Counted from the first letter of the stretch, positions 1-9,069 are shown. The stretch is DNA of 64,000 bases from an uncultured Prevotellaceae bacterium (GCA_946402905.1 CAMIYC010000003.1:62001-126000), one strand, 5' to 3'. Numbers and translations are program-made. The notes: a model not told the origin generated them from the sequence alone.

Positions 1-49
1 ACAATCTTTTTTGAAAAAAAATTAAACTTTGAATCCAAATCATCCACCT

Positions 50-2458
50 TCACAGTCTCACCACGGCCTCATCGCCGGTATAGTCGATCGTACGCGACGT
101 GCCGTCGGGCAGCACCACGACAAACTGGCGCAACCTGAGCATGCCGGGATAGCTGCCGCGCCGGGCGCTGATCGTCAGCTGGCGCGCAGCGTCATCCCAT
201 GTCATCGTAATCTCTGAACAGACGCCTCGCTCGTAGTTGTAGTTGTCGCCCTCATCCTCATACAGAGTAAAACTGCCGTCGGCACCGGGATAGACACGCA
301 GTTCCAGTTCACGCCAGTCACGCTCGCCCACATACTGCATCTCTGGACCCAGAGGCAGGATGCTGCCAGCGCGCACAAACATCGGCACACGGTCGAGCGT
401 AGTCGTCAGCGTCACCGACTGTCCGCCCTTCAGACGCTCTCCTGTCCAGAAGTCATACCAGTCGGTACCCTTGGGCAGATATTTCACCGCCGTCTTCGGG
501 ACGGTGAAGTCGACCGCCGGGCCGTCGCCAGCGGCGTGGGCTTCTTTCTTGTCCCAGCCCGTCATAGCGTCCTCACGTATCACCTGCTCCTGCGTATACT
601 GTGCCTCCACGATCGGTGCGGCCAGTATGCTCCGGCCGAACATCAGCTCGTCGGTCATGTCCCACACGCGCTTGTCGGCGGCGAAGTCAGCAAACAACGG
701 GCGCATATAGCTCCCGTCATGGCTGGTCACCTGCCAGGCCGTGCTGTATAGATAGGGCAGCAGACGGTAGCGCAGGCGGATGGCGCGCTCGATGGCGTCG
801 TAGACAGGCTCGCCCTTCTGCCCGAACTGCCAGATCTCACGGGGAGCATCGGCACCGTGGCTTCGGAACACGGGGCAGAACAGCGCATACTGCATCCAGC
901 GTACATACAATTCCTGAAACTGAGGGTTGCGCGGAGCCGAACCACCGCCACGGGTGTTGTACGAGCCACAGAAGAAGCCGCCGATGTCGGTATTGAAATT
1001 GGGATTGCCCGTCAGCGTATAACTCAGGCCGGCGGGTATCTGCTTGCGCAGCATGTCCCACGACGAGGCCACGTCGCCGCTCCACATGTTGGAGCCGTAG
1101 TGCTGCTGGCCGGCGAAGGCCGAGCGTGTCATGATAAACACGCGCTTCTCCTCAGAAGTCTTGCGCTGGGCTTCAAACACACCACGCACCGTCTCCAGGG
1201 GGAAGGCATTGCGAAGCGACCGCCACGTGCCGCCGTCACCGGCCTTATGGTCGTAGTCGCTCTCCTTGGGGTTGAAGAAGTCGGGGTCGGTGGAGTCCAT
1301 CCACCAGGCATCGGTACCCTTGTCAAAGAGGGGCTTCAGGTTCTGCCAGTAGATGTCACGGGCCTCGCGCGAGAAAGCGTCATACACGCGCACGCCCGAC
1401 GGATAGTCCATACGCGGGGGCCAGAACGTCAGACCGCTCTGAGGCCACGTCTCGAAGTCGAAGAGCAGGCCTTTCTCGTCCAGCTGACGGTAGGCTTTGG
1501 TCTTGGGGCCGAAACTGGCCCAGATCGAGATCATGAAGTGGGCGTGCTGCTGATGCACCTGCTCAATCATCCGCCCGCCGTCGGCATATTCCTCGGTCAG
1601 GAAGTCCATAGCGTTCCATAGATAGTTGGAGCCCCAATACTGCCAGTCCTGGACGATGCCGTCGAGCGGCACTTGCAACTCGCGGTATTTCCTCACCACG
1701 CCGAGCAGCTCTGCAGAACTCTTGTAGCGCTCCTTGCACTGCCAGTAGCCATACGTCCACAACGGAAACATGGGTACGTCGCCAGTCAGGTGGCGCATCT
1801 GGGCAATCACGCCGTCGGCGCTGCCGCCATACATCAAGTAATAGTCGACACAATGCCCCACCTCCGACGACAGCGACATCCCCGACACGGCATCGTCGTC
1901 AAACTGCGTGCGAGAGTAATTGTCCCAGAAGAGCCCCCAGCCCTTGATGCTCTGCAGCACGTTCTGATAGTCTTCCAGATTTGACTGCTCCATCAGCTGG
2001 TGAGTGCCGCGCCGGTTCATGCGCCCGTTCTGTATCGTGCCAAGACCATAGATGGCCTCGTCTTTGTCCAACTGGAAGTTCTGTGTCACACGGTAGGCTC
2101 CGGCATCGGGACCCTCGGTACGGGGATCAAAACTACAGGCGCCCTTCTCGCGCAACAATGTCTTGCCTTTGGCACTGAACGTCACGGCTCCCGTCACGGG
2201 ATCCACCTTCACAGTCAGCGCGTCGCTCTCCAGGGTGTTGCCTTTCTGCCTGACGTCCACATCGCCGGCCTGGGCGATCACCACCAGACTTTTTTTTGTA
2301 TAGTCATGCCCTGCCGGATTTTTCACCACATGCACGACCGATGGTGTGAAAAACTCGATACTCACCTGCGTTTCTCCTGCCTGAAAAATCACAGGACCAG
2401 CCTTTGCCGCAACGGATAACACGCTCAGCATGACTGCCATCATGTATACTCTCCTCAT
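50..2458 (-). CDS. Secreted GH31 glycoside hydrolase (alpha-xylosidase/alpha-glucosidase type)
   Basis: An 802-residue retaining alpha-glycosidase that should release alpha-linked xylose or glucose from oligosaccharides in the periplasm or at the cell surface. A hydrophobic signal peptide occupies residues 1-20. The N-terminal beta-sandwich is followed by the GH31 barrel. The likely nucleophile is Asp388 in the WWMDSTDPD motif and the likely acid/base is Asp462 in MWSGDVASSWD. The C-terminal part (from about 690) resembles DUF5110, with the YEDEGDNYNYERG stretch typical of this family. Length is normal for bacterial GH31. It is transcribed divergently from the PAP2 phosphatase, with a TAGTTTTGC box 40 bp upstream of the ATG. 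Substrate specificity (xyloside versus glucoside) cannot be settled from sequence alone; the STDPD form of the nucleophile loop is compatible with either. Confidence 0.93.
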   Translation of the reverse strand: MRRVYMMAVMLSVLSVAAKAGPVIFQAGETQVSIEFFTPSVVHVVKNPAGHDYTKKSLVVIAQAGDVDVRQKGNTLESDALTVKVDPVTGAVTFSAKGKTLLREKGACSFDPRTEGPDAGAYRVTQNFQLDKDEAIYGLGTIQNGRMNRRGTHQLMEQSNLEDYQNVLQSIKGWGLFWDNYSRTQFDDDAVSGMSLSSEVGHCVDYYLMYGGSADGVIAQMRHLTGDVPMFPLWTYGYWQCKERYKSSAELLGVVRKYRELQVPLDGIVQDWQYWGSNYLWNAMDFLTEEYADGGRMIEQVHQQHAHFMISIWASFGPKTKAYRQLDEKGLLFDFETWPQSGLTFWPPRMDYPSGVRVYDAFSREARDIYWQNLKPLFDKGTDAWWMDSTDPDFFNPKESDYDHKAGDGGTWRSLRNAFPLETVRGVFEAQRKTSEEKRVFIMTRSAFAGQQHYGSNMWSGDVASSWDMLRKQIPAGLSYTLTGNPNFNTDIGGFFCGSYNTRGGGSAPRNPQFQELYVRWMQYALFCPVFRSHGADAPREIWQFGQKGEPVYDAIERAIRLRYRLLPYLYSTAWQVTSHDGSYMRPLFADFAADKRVWDMTDELMFGRSILAAPIVEAQYTQEQVIREDAMTGWDKKEAHAAGDGPAVDFTVPKTAVKYLPKGTDWYDFWTGERLKGGQSVTLTTTLDRVPMFVRAGSILPLGPEMQYVGERDWRELELRVYPGADGSFTLYEDEGDNYNYERGVCSEITMTWDDAARQLTISARRGSYPGMLRLRQFVVVLPDGTSRTIDYTGDEAVVRL

Positions 2459-2497
2459 ACCTTCTTCTATTAAAAATGGACTAAAATAATACTTGAC

Positions 2498-2506
2498 GCA
2501 AAACTA
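2498..2506 (-). promoter_or_regulatory. -7 box (TAGTTTTGC) for the GH31 gene
   Basis: Matches the Bacteroidetes -7 consensus TAnnTTTG on the minus strand, 40 bp upstream of the GH31 ATG. No convincing TTTG -33 element is visible at the usual spacing. Confidence 0.55.
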
Positions 2507-2561
2507 CATAAAAAACATGAAATAAAAAAATGCAATTGGCATAAATAAGAAGTTTTTTTCC

Positions 2562-2570
2562 TATCTTTGC
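2562..2570 (+). promoter_or_regulatory. -7 box (TATCTTTGC) for the PAP2 gene
   Basis: Perfect TAnnTTTG match. It ends at the base before a possible ATG at 2571. That ATG would fall between box and transcription start, so the ATG at 2616 is preferred as start of the PAP2 phosphatase. Confidence 0.65.
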
Positions 2571-2615
2571 ATGAACATTTTTACAAACAGATTTTTTCAC
2601 CTTAACAAATTCATA

Positions 2616-3470
2616 ATGGAAAAGAACAGATTTTCTTTGCTCATCGCCCTCCTGACGTGCTTCACGCTCTCCGTGAGCGCACAAAGCGAGGCTCAGCCCT
2701 ATTTCACCGCACCAGAAATGCCCGACATGCAGAAATTCCTGCCCGAACCGCCCGACACCACATCCAGCCGGTTTGCCAACGATATCATGCAATATTTCTG
2801 GGGTAAGACACAACGCCTTAACGCCGAGCGCGCCGAGATCGCCAAGCGCGACGCCGTCTATGGGCTGGAGACTATCATCAACGAGTTTTCAGAACCTTTC
2901 GGCCTGCTGATCTCCGAAGAGGGCACGCCCGAGATATACAAAGTGCTCAGAGACGGACTCGCCACCTGCGACAGCGTGTGCCGTATACCCAAAGAGCACT
3001 ATATGCGCCGCAGGCCCTTCTCACGCTTCAATGAGCCGACACTGGTGCCCGAGCAGGAGGAGGCACACCTCACCAACGGTTCCTATCCCTCCGGCCACAC
3101 CATCCTGGGATGGAGCGCCGCCCTGCTGATGACCGAGATCAACCCCGAGGCGCAGGACACCTTGCTCGCACGTGGATATATGTTCGGCGACAGCCGTATC
3201 ATCGCCGGATATCACTGGCAGAGCGATGTCGATGCCGCCCGACTGGCAGCCTCGGCAGCCTATGCCAAACTGCACACCAGCGAGCGGTTCCTGCAGCAGA
3301 TGGCCAAAGCCCGCAAGGAGTTCGCCGACCTGAAAGCAGCCAAAGTGGGCACACCCGTCAAGGCTCAGACTACAGCCGACAGCCACGCCTACACCGTAGC
3401 AGGCACTCCCGCCAACGACCAGACCCGCGGCATCGTGATTGACAGCGGACGCAAGACCGTCAGGAAGTAG
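2616..3470 (+). CDS. Exported class A acid phosphatase, PAP2 family
   Basis: A 284-residue exported phosphatase that hydrolyses phosphomonoesters in the periplasm. All three parts of the PAP2 signature are visible: KEHYMRRRP fits KX6RP, YPSGH fits PSGH, and SRIIAGYHWQSD fits SRX5HX3D, which carries the phosphohistidine nucleophile and its acid partner. A signal peptide (MEKNRFSLLIALLTC... ending in VSAQ) follows the ATG at 2616; an upstream in-frame ATG at 2571 abuts the promoter box and would bury the signal peptide, so it is rejected. After the catalytic core there is an extra polar tail of about 50 residues with no recognised domain. The 3' end overlaps the convergent activase gene by 11 bp. 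Confidence 0.9.
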   Translation: MEKNRFSLLIALLTCFTLSVSAQSEAQPYFTAPEMPDMQKFLPEPPDTTSSRFANDIMQYFWGKTQRLNAERAEIAKRDAVYGLETIINEFSEPFGLLISEEGTPEIYKVLRDGLATCDSVCRIPKEHYMRRRPFSRFNEPTLVPEQEEAHLTNGSYPSGHTILGWSAALLMTEINPEAQDTLLARGYMFGDSRIIAGYHWQSDVDAARLAASAAYAKLHTSERFLQQMAKARKEFADLKAAKVGTPVKAQTTADSHAYTVAGTPANDQTRGIVIDSGRKTVRK

Positions 3471-4407
3471 GCGTCACTACGACCAGACCATAGGCCTCCA
3501 GTTGCGCCCGGCAACGCTTCAATGTCGCCTCCGTGGGGGGCGACATCGAGACATGGGAGGGATTGTAGACCGACCACATACGACGGTGCTTGTCGCGTCC
3601 CATGTCGTGATAGGGCAACAGGTGCACTTCTACACGCCGGCCACCAGACGTCGGACTGCCACCAGTGGCCATACTACCGTCAGGCAGGGAGGTCAGAAAC
3701 CGCGCGGTATCTTCCATATTCTCCTCATCGGCATTCACGCCTTCTATCAGTGGGATGCGGATGAGGAATTCTTTTTTATTACAGGCGAGCCACCGCAGGT
3801 TGTCCAGGATCTGGTGGTTGTCCACACCCGTATACAACCGGTGACGCACGGAGTCCATCACCTTCAGGTCGACAAGCCACAGGTCGCAGACAGCTGCCAC
3901 CTCGGCCACCACTGCCGCCGACGCATACAGAGAGGTGTCCACCGCACGGTGAAATCCCCGCCGGCCCAGCTCACGGAGCAGCCGCAACGTGTCGTGAGGA
4001 CGCATGAGCGGTTCGCCGCCGCAGAGGGTCACCCCTCCCCCACTCTCCTCCATCACCAGCCGTTCCTTCTCCACCTCGGCCAGCAGTTCATCCAGCCCCC
4101 ATTCGCGGCCGCAGATCTCCAGGGCCATCGTAGGGCATTCCTCGGCACACCGGCCACAGAGCCGGCACGCCTCGGCCGCATATTTTATACCGTCCGGGGT
4201 CAGCGTGAGCGCATCGTGACGACAAGTGTCTACACAGGTGGCGCAACCGATGCACCGCCCCTGCCTGTAGGTGAGTTGTGGCACGGTGCTCCAGCTCTCC
4301 GGATTATGGCACCACACACATCTCAGCGGACAGCCTTTCATAAACAGCGTCGTGCGTATGCCCGGACCGTCGTTGATGGCGTAACGCTTAATATCGAATA
4401 TCATCAT
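3460..4407 (-). CDS. Glycyl-radical enzyme activase (radical SAM), partner of HypD
   Basis: A 315-residue radical SAM enzyme that installs the glycyl radical on its partner. The S-adenosylmethionine cluster motif CxxxCxxC is seen as CPLRCVWC near residue 30. It is followed by two ferredoxin-like 4Fe-4S motifs, CIGCATCVDTC and CRLCGRCAEEC, which mark the class II activases with an inserted ferredoxin domain, and by GGEPL. It lies immediately downstream of the glycyl-radical dehydratase, on the same strand and separated only by an 88-bp repeat-filled spacer, so the two are very likely co-transcribed. A second ATG directly follows the first. The assignment as HypD activase rests on this pairing. 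Confidence 0.93.
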   Translation of the reverse strand: MMIFDIKRYAINDGPGIRTTLFMKGCPLRCVWCHNPESWSTVPQLTYRQGRCIGCATCVDTCRHDALTLTPDGIKYAAEACRLCGRCAEECPTMALEICGREWGLDELLAEVEKERLVMEESGGGVTLCGGEPLMRPHDTLRLLRELGRRGFHRAVDTSLYASAAVVAEVAAVCDLWLVDLKVMDSVRHRLYTGVDNHQILDNLRWLACNKKEFLIRIPLIEGVNADEENMEDTARFLTSLPDGSMATGGSPTSGGRRVEVHLLPYHDMGRDKHRRMWSVYNPSHVSMSPPTEATLKRCRAQLEAYGLVVVTPTS

Positions 4408-4425
4408 ATCTCATAAAAATGACCC

Positions 4426-4501
4426 CGAGTGCTCGGAGTATTCGGAATACTCGGAATACTCGGAGAATTCAGAGTATTCAGAATAATCAGAATCATCAGA
4501 A
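4426..4501. repeat. 9-bp tandem repeat array in front of the activase gene
   Basis: Roughly eight degenerate 9-bp units of the form GAATACTCG/GAGTATTCG fill the spacer between HypD and its activase and end about 20 bp before the activase ATG. The HypD stop codon lies inside the array. GAGTATTC next to GAATACTC makes the array partly self-complementary. Four other arrays of this family occur in the window. Confidence 0.85.
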
Positions 4502-6859
4502 TCCCGCTATTTCATTCCTCGCGATGATCTCGTCCTGCAATTGCTGTGTCATGTCGTTGAAGTAGTCGGAGTAGCCGGCCACACGCACCAGCAGGTCGCG
4601 ATAACGTTCAGGATGACGCTGGGCGTCGAGCAGCGTCGACGTGTCGACGATATTAAACTGGATATGATGGCCGCCCATCCTGAAATAAGCGCGGATCAGG
4701 TGCCCCAGCTTGCGCCGGTCTTCCTCACTCCGGAGCAAGGGCGGCGCAAACCGCATGTTGAGCAGCGTGCCGCCACTCATGGTCTGGTCGAGCTTGCCCA
4801 GCGACTTGATTACAGCCGTAGGACCGTGGGTGTCGGCGCCATGGGCGGGCGACGTACCGTCGCTGATGGCGAAATGGGCATGGCGGCCATTGGGCGTGGC
4901 GCCGCACACACTGCCGAAATAGTTGTGGCAGGTGGTGCTCAGCATATTGAGGTGGGTCTTGCCGCCACGAGTGTTGGGCCGACCCTCGATGGCGCGCACC
5001 AGGTCGTCGTATACACGCACGGCGATACGGTCGGCCCGTTCGTCGTCATTGCCGAAACAAGGCGTATGGTGGATGATATACTGCCGCATCTTCTCCTGCC
5101 CCTCGAAATCAGAGTCCAGCGCCCGCAGCATTTCGTCCATCGTGTAGCGCCGGTCTTCATACACATGCTTCTTCAGCGCAGAGAGACTGTCGGTGATGGT
5201 GCCCAGCCCCGTGCATTGTATATAGGTGGTGTTGTAGCGCGCGCCGCCACTGTAATAGTCTTTGCCGCGCTCTATACAGTCGTCGATCCACAGACTCAGG
5301 AAGGTGGCAGGAGCATAGAGCGAGAACATGCGCTCGATATAGTTGTTGACCGACAGCTTCAGGTTGACGAAATACTCCATCTGCCGCCACCATGATTCAT
5401 AGAGCTGGTCGAAGGTAGCCATCTCACGGGGGTCGCCGGTCTTCAGGCCGATCAGCTTGCCAGTCTCCGGGTCTGTGCCGTCGTGGAGCGTCAATTCCAG
5501 GATCTTGGGCGTGTTCAGATAGCCGGTCAGCAGATAGGCCTCCTTGCCGAAGGCTCCCACCTCGATACATCCTGAGCAGCCACCCTCACGGGCATCCTCC
5601 ACGCTCTTGCCAGCGCGCACCATCTCTTGCACGTAGGTGTCGGGGTTGAAGACGGAGGGATAGCCGTGCCCTTTCTTGATCAGCCGGATGCCGGCTTGCA
5701 GGAAGTCGTCGGGGGTCTCCCGGGCGATGTGTATGCTCAGGCCAGGCTGCAGCTGGTGCAGCTCCTCTTGTATCTCCAGGATCATATACGACAGTTCGTT
5801 CACGGCGTCGCGCCCCTCGCGGTCCACACCGCCGATGTTGATATTGGTGAAGTCGTTGTATGTGCCCGACTCCAGGGCCGTCACCCCCACTTTGGGTGGG
5901 GCAGGCTGGTTGTTGAACTTGATCCACAGACATCCAAGCAATTCTTTGGCCTGTTCGCGGGTCAGCGTGCCGTCGGCGATGCCCTGGGCGTAGAAGTGGT
6001 AGAGGTGCTGATCCAGGTGGCCGGGGTTCATAGAGTCCCAGCCGTTGAGCTCCGTCACGGTGCCCAGGTGCACAAACCAGTACATCTGTATGGCCTCCCA
6101 CAGGTCGCGGGGAGCATGGGCAGGCACGCGTTGGCAAACCTCGGCGATACGCTCCAGCTCACGGCGGCGCCGGGGGCGTGTCTCCTCACGAGCCATCTGC
6201 TCGGCCAGTGCAGCATGACGCTCTGCCAGCAGGATGGCGGCATCGCACGAGATGGACATGGCCTCCAGCTCCTGCTGCTTGTCGGTGGCCTCAGGGTCAT
6301 AGATATAGTCGAGCGAAGCGATCTTACGGGCGATACGGTCCTTCACCTCAAGCAGTCCTGTGCGATACATCTTGCCGTCCATAGCGGTATGGCCCGCCGC
6401 GCGCTGCTCCATAAACTCGGTGAAGACACCCGCCTCATAGGCGTCGCGCCACGCCTGCGACACATGGCCGAAGATGCGCTCGCGTTGTGTCTTGCCACGC
6501 CAATAGGGGATCACCTCGCGCTCGTAGGTGTCGATGTCGGCCTGGCTGATGGTGTAGCGCTGCAGAGTACGCTCGTTGAGCGTGTGCAGGTCTTCCACCG
6601 AATGACAGGTCAGCTCGGGAAAGGTGGGCACCGCCTTGGGCCTCGGACCACGCTCACCCACGATCAGCTCGTCATCACCGATATACAGGGTCTTTCTCCG
6701 GCATATCTCATAAAAATTGCGTGCCCGCAGCTCAGCGACAGGCATCGTGCCATAGTGGGCCTTATAAAACTCTGTTTCTATCAGTGCGCGCTCTATGCTC
6801 AGCGTAGCTGGAGTGTCCATATTCTGCTGGCGCAGACGCATTATTCTTTCGTTCATCAT
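4496..6859 (-). CDS. hypD: trans-4-hydroxy-L-proline dehydratase (glycyl-radical enzyme)
   Basis: A 787-residue glycyl-radical enzyme that dehydrates trans-4-hydroxy-L-proline to pyrroline-5-carboxylate in the anaerobic cytoplasm, feeding proline formation. The radical site is Gly762 in RVAGYSDYF near the C-terminus, and the thiyl residue is Cys431 in GGCSGCIEVG. From memory of the characterised Clostridioides difficile enzyme, its active-site residues (F152, H160, D278, S334, D339, F340, C434, E436, Y450, G765) all have identical counterparts here with a constant offset of three (F149, H157, D275, S331, D336, F337, C431, E433, Y447, G762), which separates it from pyruvate formate-lyase and choline or diol lyases. 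The start at 6859 (or the adjacent ATG at 6856) is preferred; the longer reading frame only translates the upstream repeat. No pyrroline-5-carboxylate reductase gene is nearby. Confidence 0.93.
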   Translation of the reverse strand: MMNERIMRLRQQNMDTPATLSIERALIETEFYKAHYGTMPVAELRARNFYEICRRKTLYIGDDELIVGERGPRPKAVPTFPELTCHSVEDLHTLNERTLQRYTISQADIDTYEREVIPYWRGKTQRERIFGHVSQAWRDAYEAGVFTEFMEQRAAGHTAMDGKMYRTGLLEVKDRIARKIASLDYIYDPEATDKQQELEAMSISCDAAILLAERHAALAEQMAREETRPRRRRELERIAEVCQRVPAHAPRDLWEAIQMYWFVHLGTVTELNGWDSMNPGHLDQHLYHFYAQGIADGTLTREQAKELLGCLWIKFNNQPAPPKVGVTALESGTYNDFTNINIGGVDREGRDAVNELSYMILEIQEELHQLQPGLSIHIARETPDDFLQAGIRLIKKGHGYPSVFNPDTYVQEMVRAGKSVEDAREGGCSGCIEVGAFGKEAYLLTGYLNTPKILELTLHDGTDPETGKLIGLKTGDPREMATFDQLYESWWRQMEYFVNLKLSVNNYIERMFSLYAPATFLSLWIDDCIERGKDYYSGGARYNTTYIQCTGLGTITDSLSALKKHVYEDRRYTMDEMLRALDSDFEGQEKMRQYIIHHTPCFGNDDERADRIAVRVYDDLVRAIEGRPNTRGGKTHLNMLSTTCHNYFGSVCGATPNGRHAHFAISDGTSPAHGADTHGPTAVIKSLGKLDQTMSGGTLLNMRFAPPLLRSEEDRRKLGHLIRAYFRMGGHHIQFNIVDTSTLLDAQRHPERYRDLLVRVAGYSDYFNDMTQQLQDEIIARNEIAGF

Positions 6860-6872
6860 TTCATTAATTTTT

Positions 6873-6924
6873 CCGGAACACTCGGAGTATTCGGAATACT
6901 CGGAACACTCGGAGTTTCTCAGAG
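6873..6924. repeat. 9-bp tandem repeat array in the hypD leader
   Basis: About five units of the same 9-bp family (GAACACTCG, GAGTATTCG, GAATACTCG) fill the spacer between the CPBP protease stop codon and the hypD start. They end 13 bp before the hypD ATG, leaving only an A-rich stretch in between on the coding strand. Confidence 0.85.
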
Positions 6925-7722
6925 TCAGCGTTTCATGTTCAGGTGCAGCTGCACGACAGCCGGTATGAAGATCAGCAGAGAGAAGACCACTGCCATGCCG
7001 ATATGCAGCGGACTGCCACCCCAAAGGTCGATCAGACGGAAGTCTTCGGCATTGGGCAGGATATTAAACAGGACATAGGCGGCGGTATTGTTCACCCAGT
7101 GTACGATGATGCCAGGTATCACACTGTGCGTGCGGTAGTACATCCATCCGAGCAGCAGCCCGAGACAGAAAGCATGGGGCATCTGCGCCGGATTGAGGTG
7201 CACTAAGGCGAAGAGCAGCGCGGAGACCACGATAGCGGCCCAGTGACGGTCAAGCGACCGCAACAGCGACCGCAAGATGGCGCCACGAAACACCAGTTCT
7301 TCCACCAGCGGGGCAATAATGCCGATGGCGAGATATCCCCAGCGGCTCGACATCATCTCGACGAGCATCTCGCTGTTGACATCCTTCATGGGCACCAGTT
7401 CGAGAAATATCTCCGAGGGCACCAGCGTGCCAAGGGAGGCCACGGCAGCCCAGAAAAAGACGGCCCAGGGCCACGTGCTGAGGTAGTGGTTGGACACGAC
7501 GCACCACTTGCGCCACAAAAACACGATCATCACCACGATGCTGAAGGCGGCCTGCACGGTGATGAGCATCGGTGCCGTCAGTTCTCCGGTACCTTGGAGT
7601 ATATGGGTCATCGCCTGGTTCAGGCTCTCGCCGCCGGCCATCAGCCACACCAGTGTGACTACAAACGTGGTCACAAACTGTATGGCCACAAATACTATCA
7701 GATATTTCAATGCTTGTTTCAT
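6925..7722 (-). CDS. CPBP-family intramembrane endopeptidase
   Basis: A 265-residue polytopic membrane protein of the CAAX protease/bacteriocin-processing (CPBP, Abi) family, glutamate-type intramembrane proteases. The conserved motifs are present in order: EELVFRGAILR (EExxxR), FALVHLNP (FxxxH) and HWVNNTAA (HxxxN). Six to eight hydrophobic segments can be counted. It sits between ribF and hypD on the same strand, with a 137-bp repeat-filled gap from ribF. Proximity to ribF looks like chromosomal context rather than shared function. The substrate is unknown. Confidence 0.88.
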   Translation of the reverse strand: MKQALKYLIVFVAIQFVTTFVVTLVWLMAGGESLNQAMTHILQGTGELTAPMLITVQAAFSIVVMIVFLWRKWCVVSNHYLSTWPWAVFFWAAVASLGTLVPSEIFLELVPMKDVNSEMLVEMMSSRWGYLAIGIIAPLVEELVFRGAILRSLLRSLDRHWAAIVVSALLFALVHLNPAQMPHAFCLGLLLGWMYYRTHSVIPGIIVHWVNNTAAYVLFNILPNAEDFRLIDLWGGSPLHIGMAVVFSLLIFIPAVVQLHLNMKR

Positions 7723-7725
7723 GAG

Positions 7726-7802
7726 AAGGTTGTGAGGTTATGAGGTTGTGAGGTTGGGAGGTTATGAGGTTATGAGGTTGGGAGGTTGGGAGGTTGGGAG
7801 GT
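7726..7802. repeat. 8-bp tandem repeat (GAGGTTRT/GAGGTTGG) in the CPBP leader
   Basis: Nine to ten near-perfect 8-bp units such as TGAGGTTA, TGAGGTTG and GGAGGTTG stand immediately upstream of the CPBP protease ATG on its coding strand, where they read as AACCTCAT and AACCTCCC. A related but different GTTAGGTT array lies at 55.5 kb. Confidence 0.85.
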
Positions 7803-7820
7803 CACATTATTCCATCTAAA

Positions 7821-7867
7821 CATTTTAATTTTTAATTTTTAATTTTTAATTTTTAATTTTTAATTTC
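7821..7867. repeat. TTTTTAA/ATTTTTA low-complexity repeat at the 3' end of ribF
   Basis: About six copies of a 7-bp unit, TTTTTAA, overlap the ribF stop codon region and lead into the CPBP leader. Similar units (TTTTTAC and TTTTTAA) recur near 55.73 and 55.9 kb. Confidence 0.75.
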
Positions 7868-8801
7868 CCCATGCATCTTTGATGTCTTCTTTCATCTGTC
7901 TGACCAGCTGGCCGATGTCGTCGAACCGGCGCTCCTCGCGCAGACGCCGCACGAAATACACCAGCAGACGCTCGCCATAGAGGTCGCCCTCATAGTTGAG
8001 AATATGGGTCTCCAGGGCAAGCGCATGGCCGTCGAAGGTGGGACGCATGCCGATATTCATGATGGCGCGCTTCATCTCCACCGTATGTTCCACCCTGGCC
8101 CACACGGCATAGACGCCGTTGGCAGGCAGCAGCTTTTGGGCGCAGTTTAGCCGTAGGTTGGCTGTGGGGAAACCCAATTTGCGCCCCTGCTGAAAACCCT
8201 CCACCACCGTGCCGTCCAACATGTAAGGATAGCCCAGCAGTTGCTCCGCACCCTCCATGTCGCCCTGTACGATCATCCGTCTCACCGCCGAACTGCTCAC
8301 ATGCTGTCCGTCGATAAGAAGCGGAGTGTATTGCATCACCTCGATGCCCAGACGGCGACCATAGCGCACATAGTCGTCGAAACCTTCTGTGCGGTCGTGG
8401 CCGAAGCGGTTGTCATAGCCGATCAGCAGTTTGCGTACGCACAGCCGCCGGGCGAGTACCTGCTCCATAAACTGCTGTGCAGAGAGCGAAGCCATCTCGC
8501 GGTCGAATGGCAGGATCACGCAGTTGTCGGCCTCCGTATTCGACAGCCTGACCATCTTCTCTTCCAGCGTGTTGAGCAGTGCGGGCACATAGCCGTCGCT
8601 CACCACCTCGCGCGGATGGCGGTCGAAGGTGATGACCGTCGACTCCAGCCCTTCCTGGCGGGCCATCCGCACCAGCTGACTGATCAGAAACTGATGCCCA
8701 CGGTGCACCCCGTCGAAAAAGCCTATCGTTGCCACGCAAGGCTTCAATGACATGGCACCCATCTCATCAAAAAGAAATTTCCTCATGGTTTCTATTTGCA
8801 T
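7860..8801 (-). CDS. ribF: Bifunctional riboflavin kinase / FAD synthetase
   Basis: A 313-residue cytoplasmic enzyme that phosphorylates riboflavin to FMN and adenylates FMN to FAD. The N-terminal nucleotidyltransferase domain shows GFFDGVHRGHQ (the HxGH motif) and a later SSSAVRRMI stretch corresponding to the family SSTxIR motif. The C-terminal flavokinase domain shows the GRKLGFPTANL motif. Length matches the bacterial family. The ATG at 8801 is preferred over a GTG at 8813; ATG at 8786 is also possible. It heads the leftward group ribF - CPBP - hypD - activase, but the repeat-filled 137-bp gap makes joint transcription uncertain. Confidence 0.95.
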   Translation of the reverse strand: MQIETMRKFLFDEMGAMSLKPCVATIGFFDGVHRGHQFLISQLVRMARQEGLESTVITFDRHPREVVSDGYVPALLNTLEEKMVRLSNTEADNCVILPFDREMASLSAQQFMEQVLARRLCVRKLLIGYDNRFGHDRTEGFDDYVRYGRRLGIEVMQYTPLLIDGQHVSSSAVRRMIVQGDMEGAEQLLGYPYMLDGTVVEGFQQGRKLGFPTANLRLNCAQKLLPANGVYAVWARVEHTVEMKRAIMNIGMRPTFDGHALALETHILNYEGDLYGERLLVYFVRRLREERRFDDIGQLVRQMKEDIKDAWGN

Positions 8802-9060
8802 GACCAGCGGCACTGGCTATTCTGCAATACTTTTCCTACACAGAACTGATGCCCCGGTGCCACAAGTCTAAAATTGGCGGTAAAATTACGAAAAACATGG
8901 GACATGAAAAAGAAAAACCGCTTTTCTTTTCTCAGAGCGGCTGATGTATGTCAAAAACACTACGTATTTTACACATGCCATCCCAGACTCCCGGGCTACT
9001 TTCTGCTCCGGCTGAATAAATAATTGGTGACAAAAGCCCCCTTTTATCCTAAAAAAACAC

Positions 9061-9069
9061 TATATTTGC
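9061..9069 (+). promoter_or_regulatory. -7 box (TATATTTGC) for the mutarotase-family gene
   Basis: TAnnTTTG match 32 bp upstream of the ATG at 9101. The 300-bp spacer between this gene and ribF shows no other recognisable element. Confidence 0.55.

Noticed and set aside
6860..7024. 55-residue N-terminal extension of HypD
   Set aside because: It reads the repeat array and the end of the CPBP gene; the ATG at 6859 gives an N-terminus and length matching known HypD.
5627..7078. 483-codon open frame antisense to hypD
   Set aside because: It covers hypD, whose active-site residues are all identifiable, and has no homology pattern or promoter of its own.
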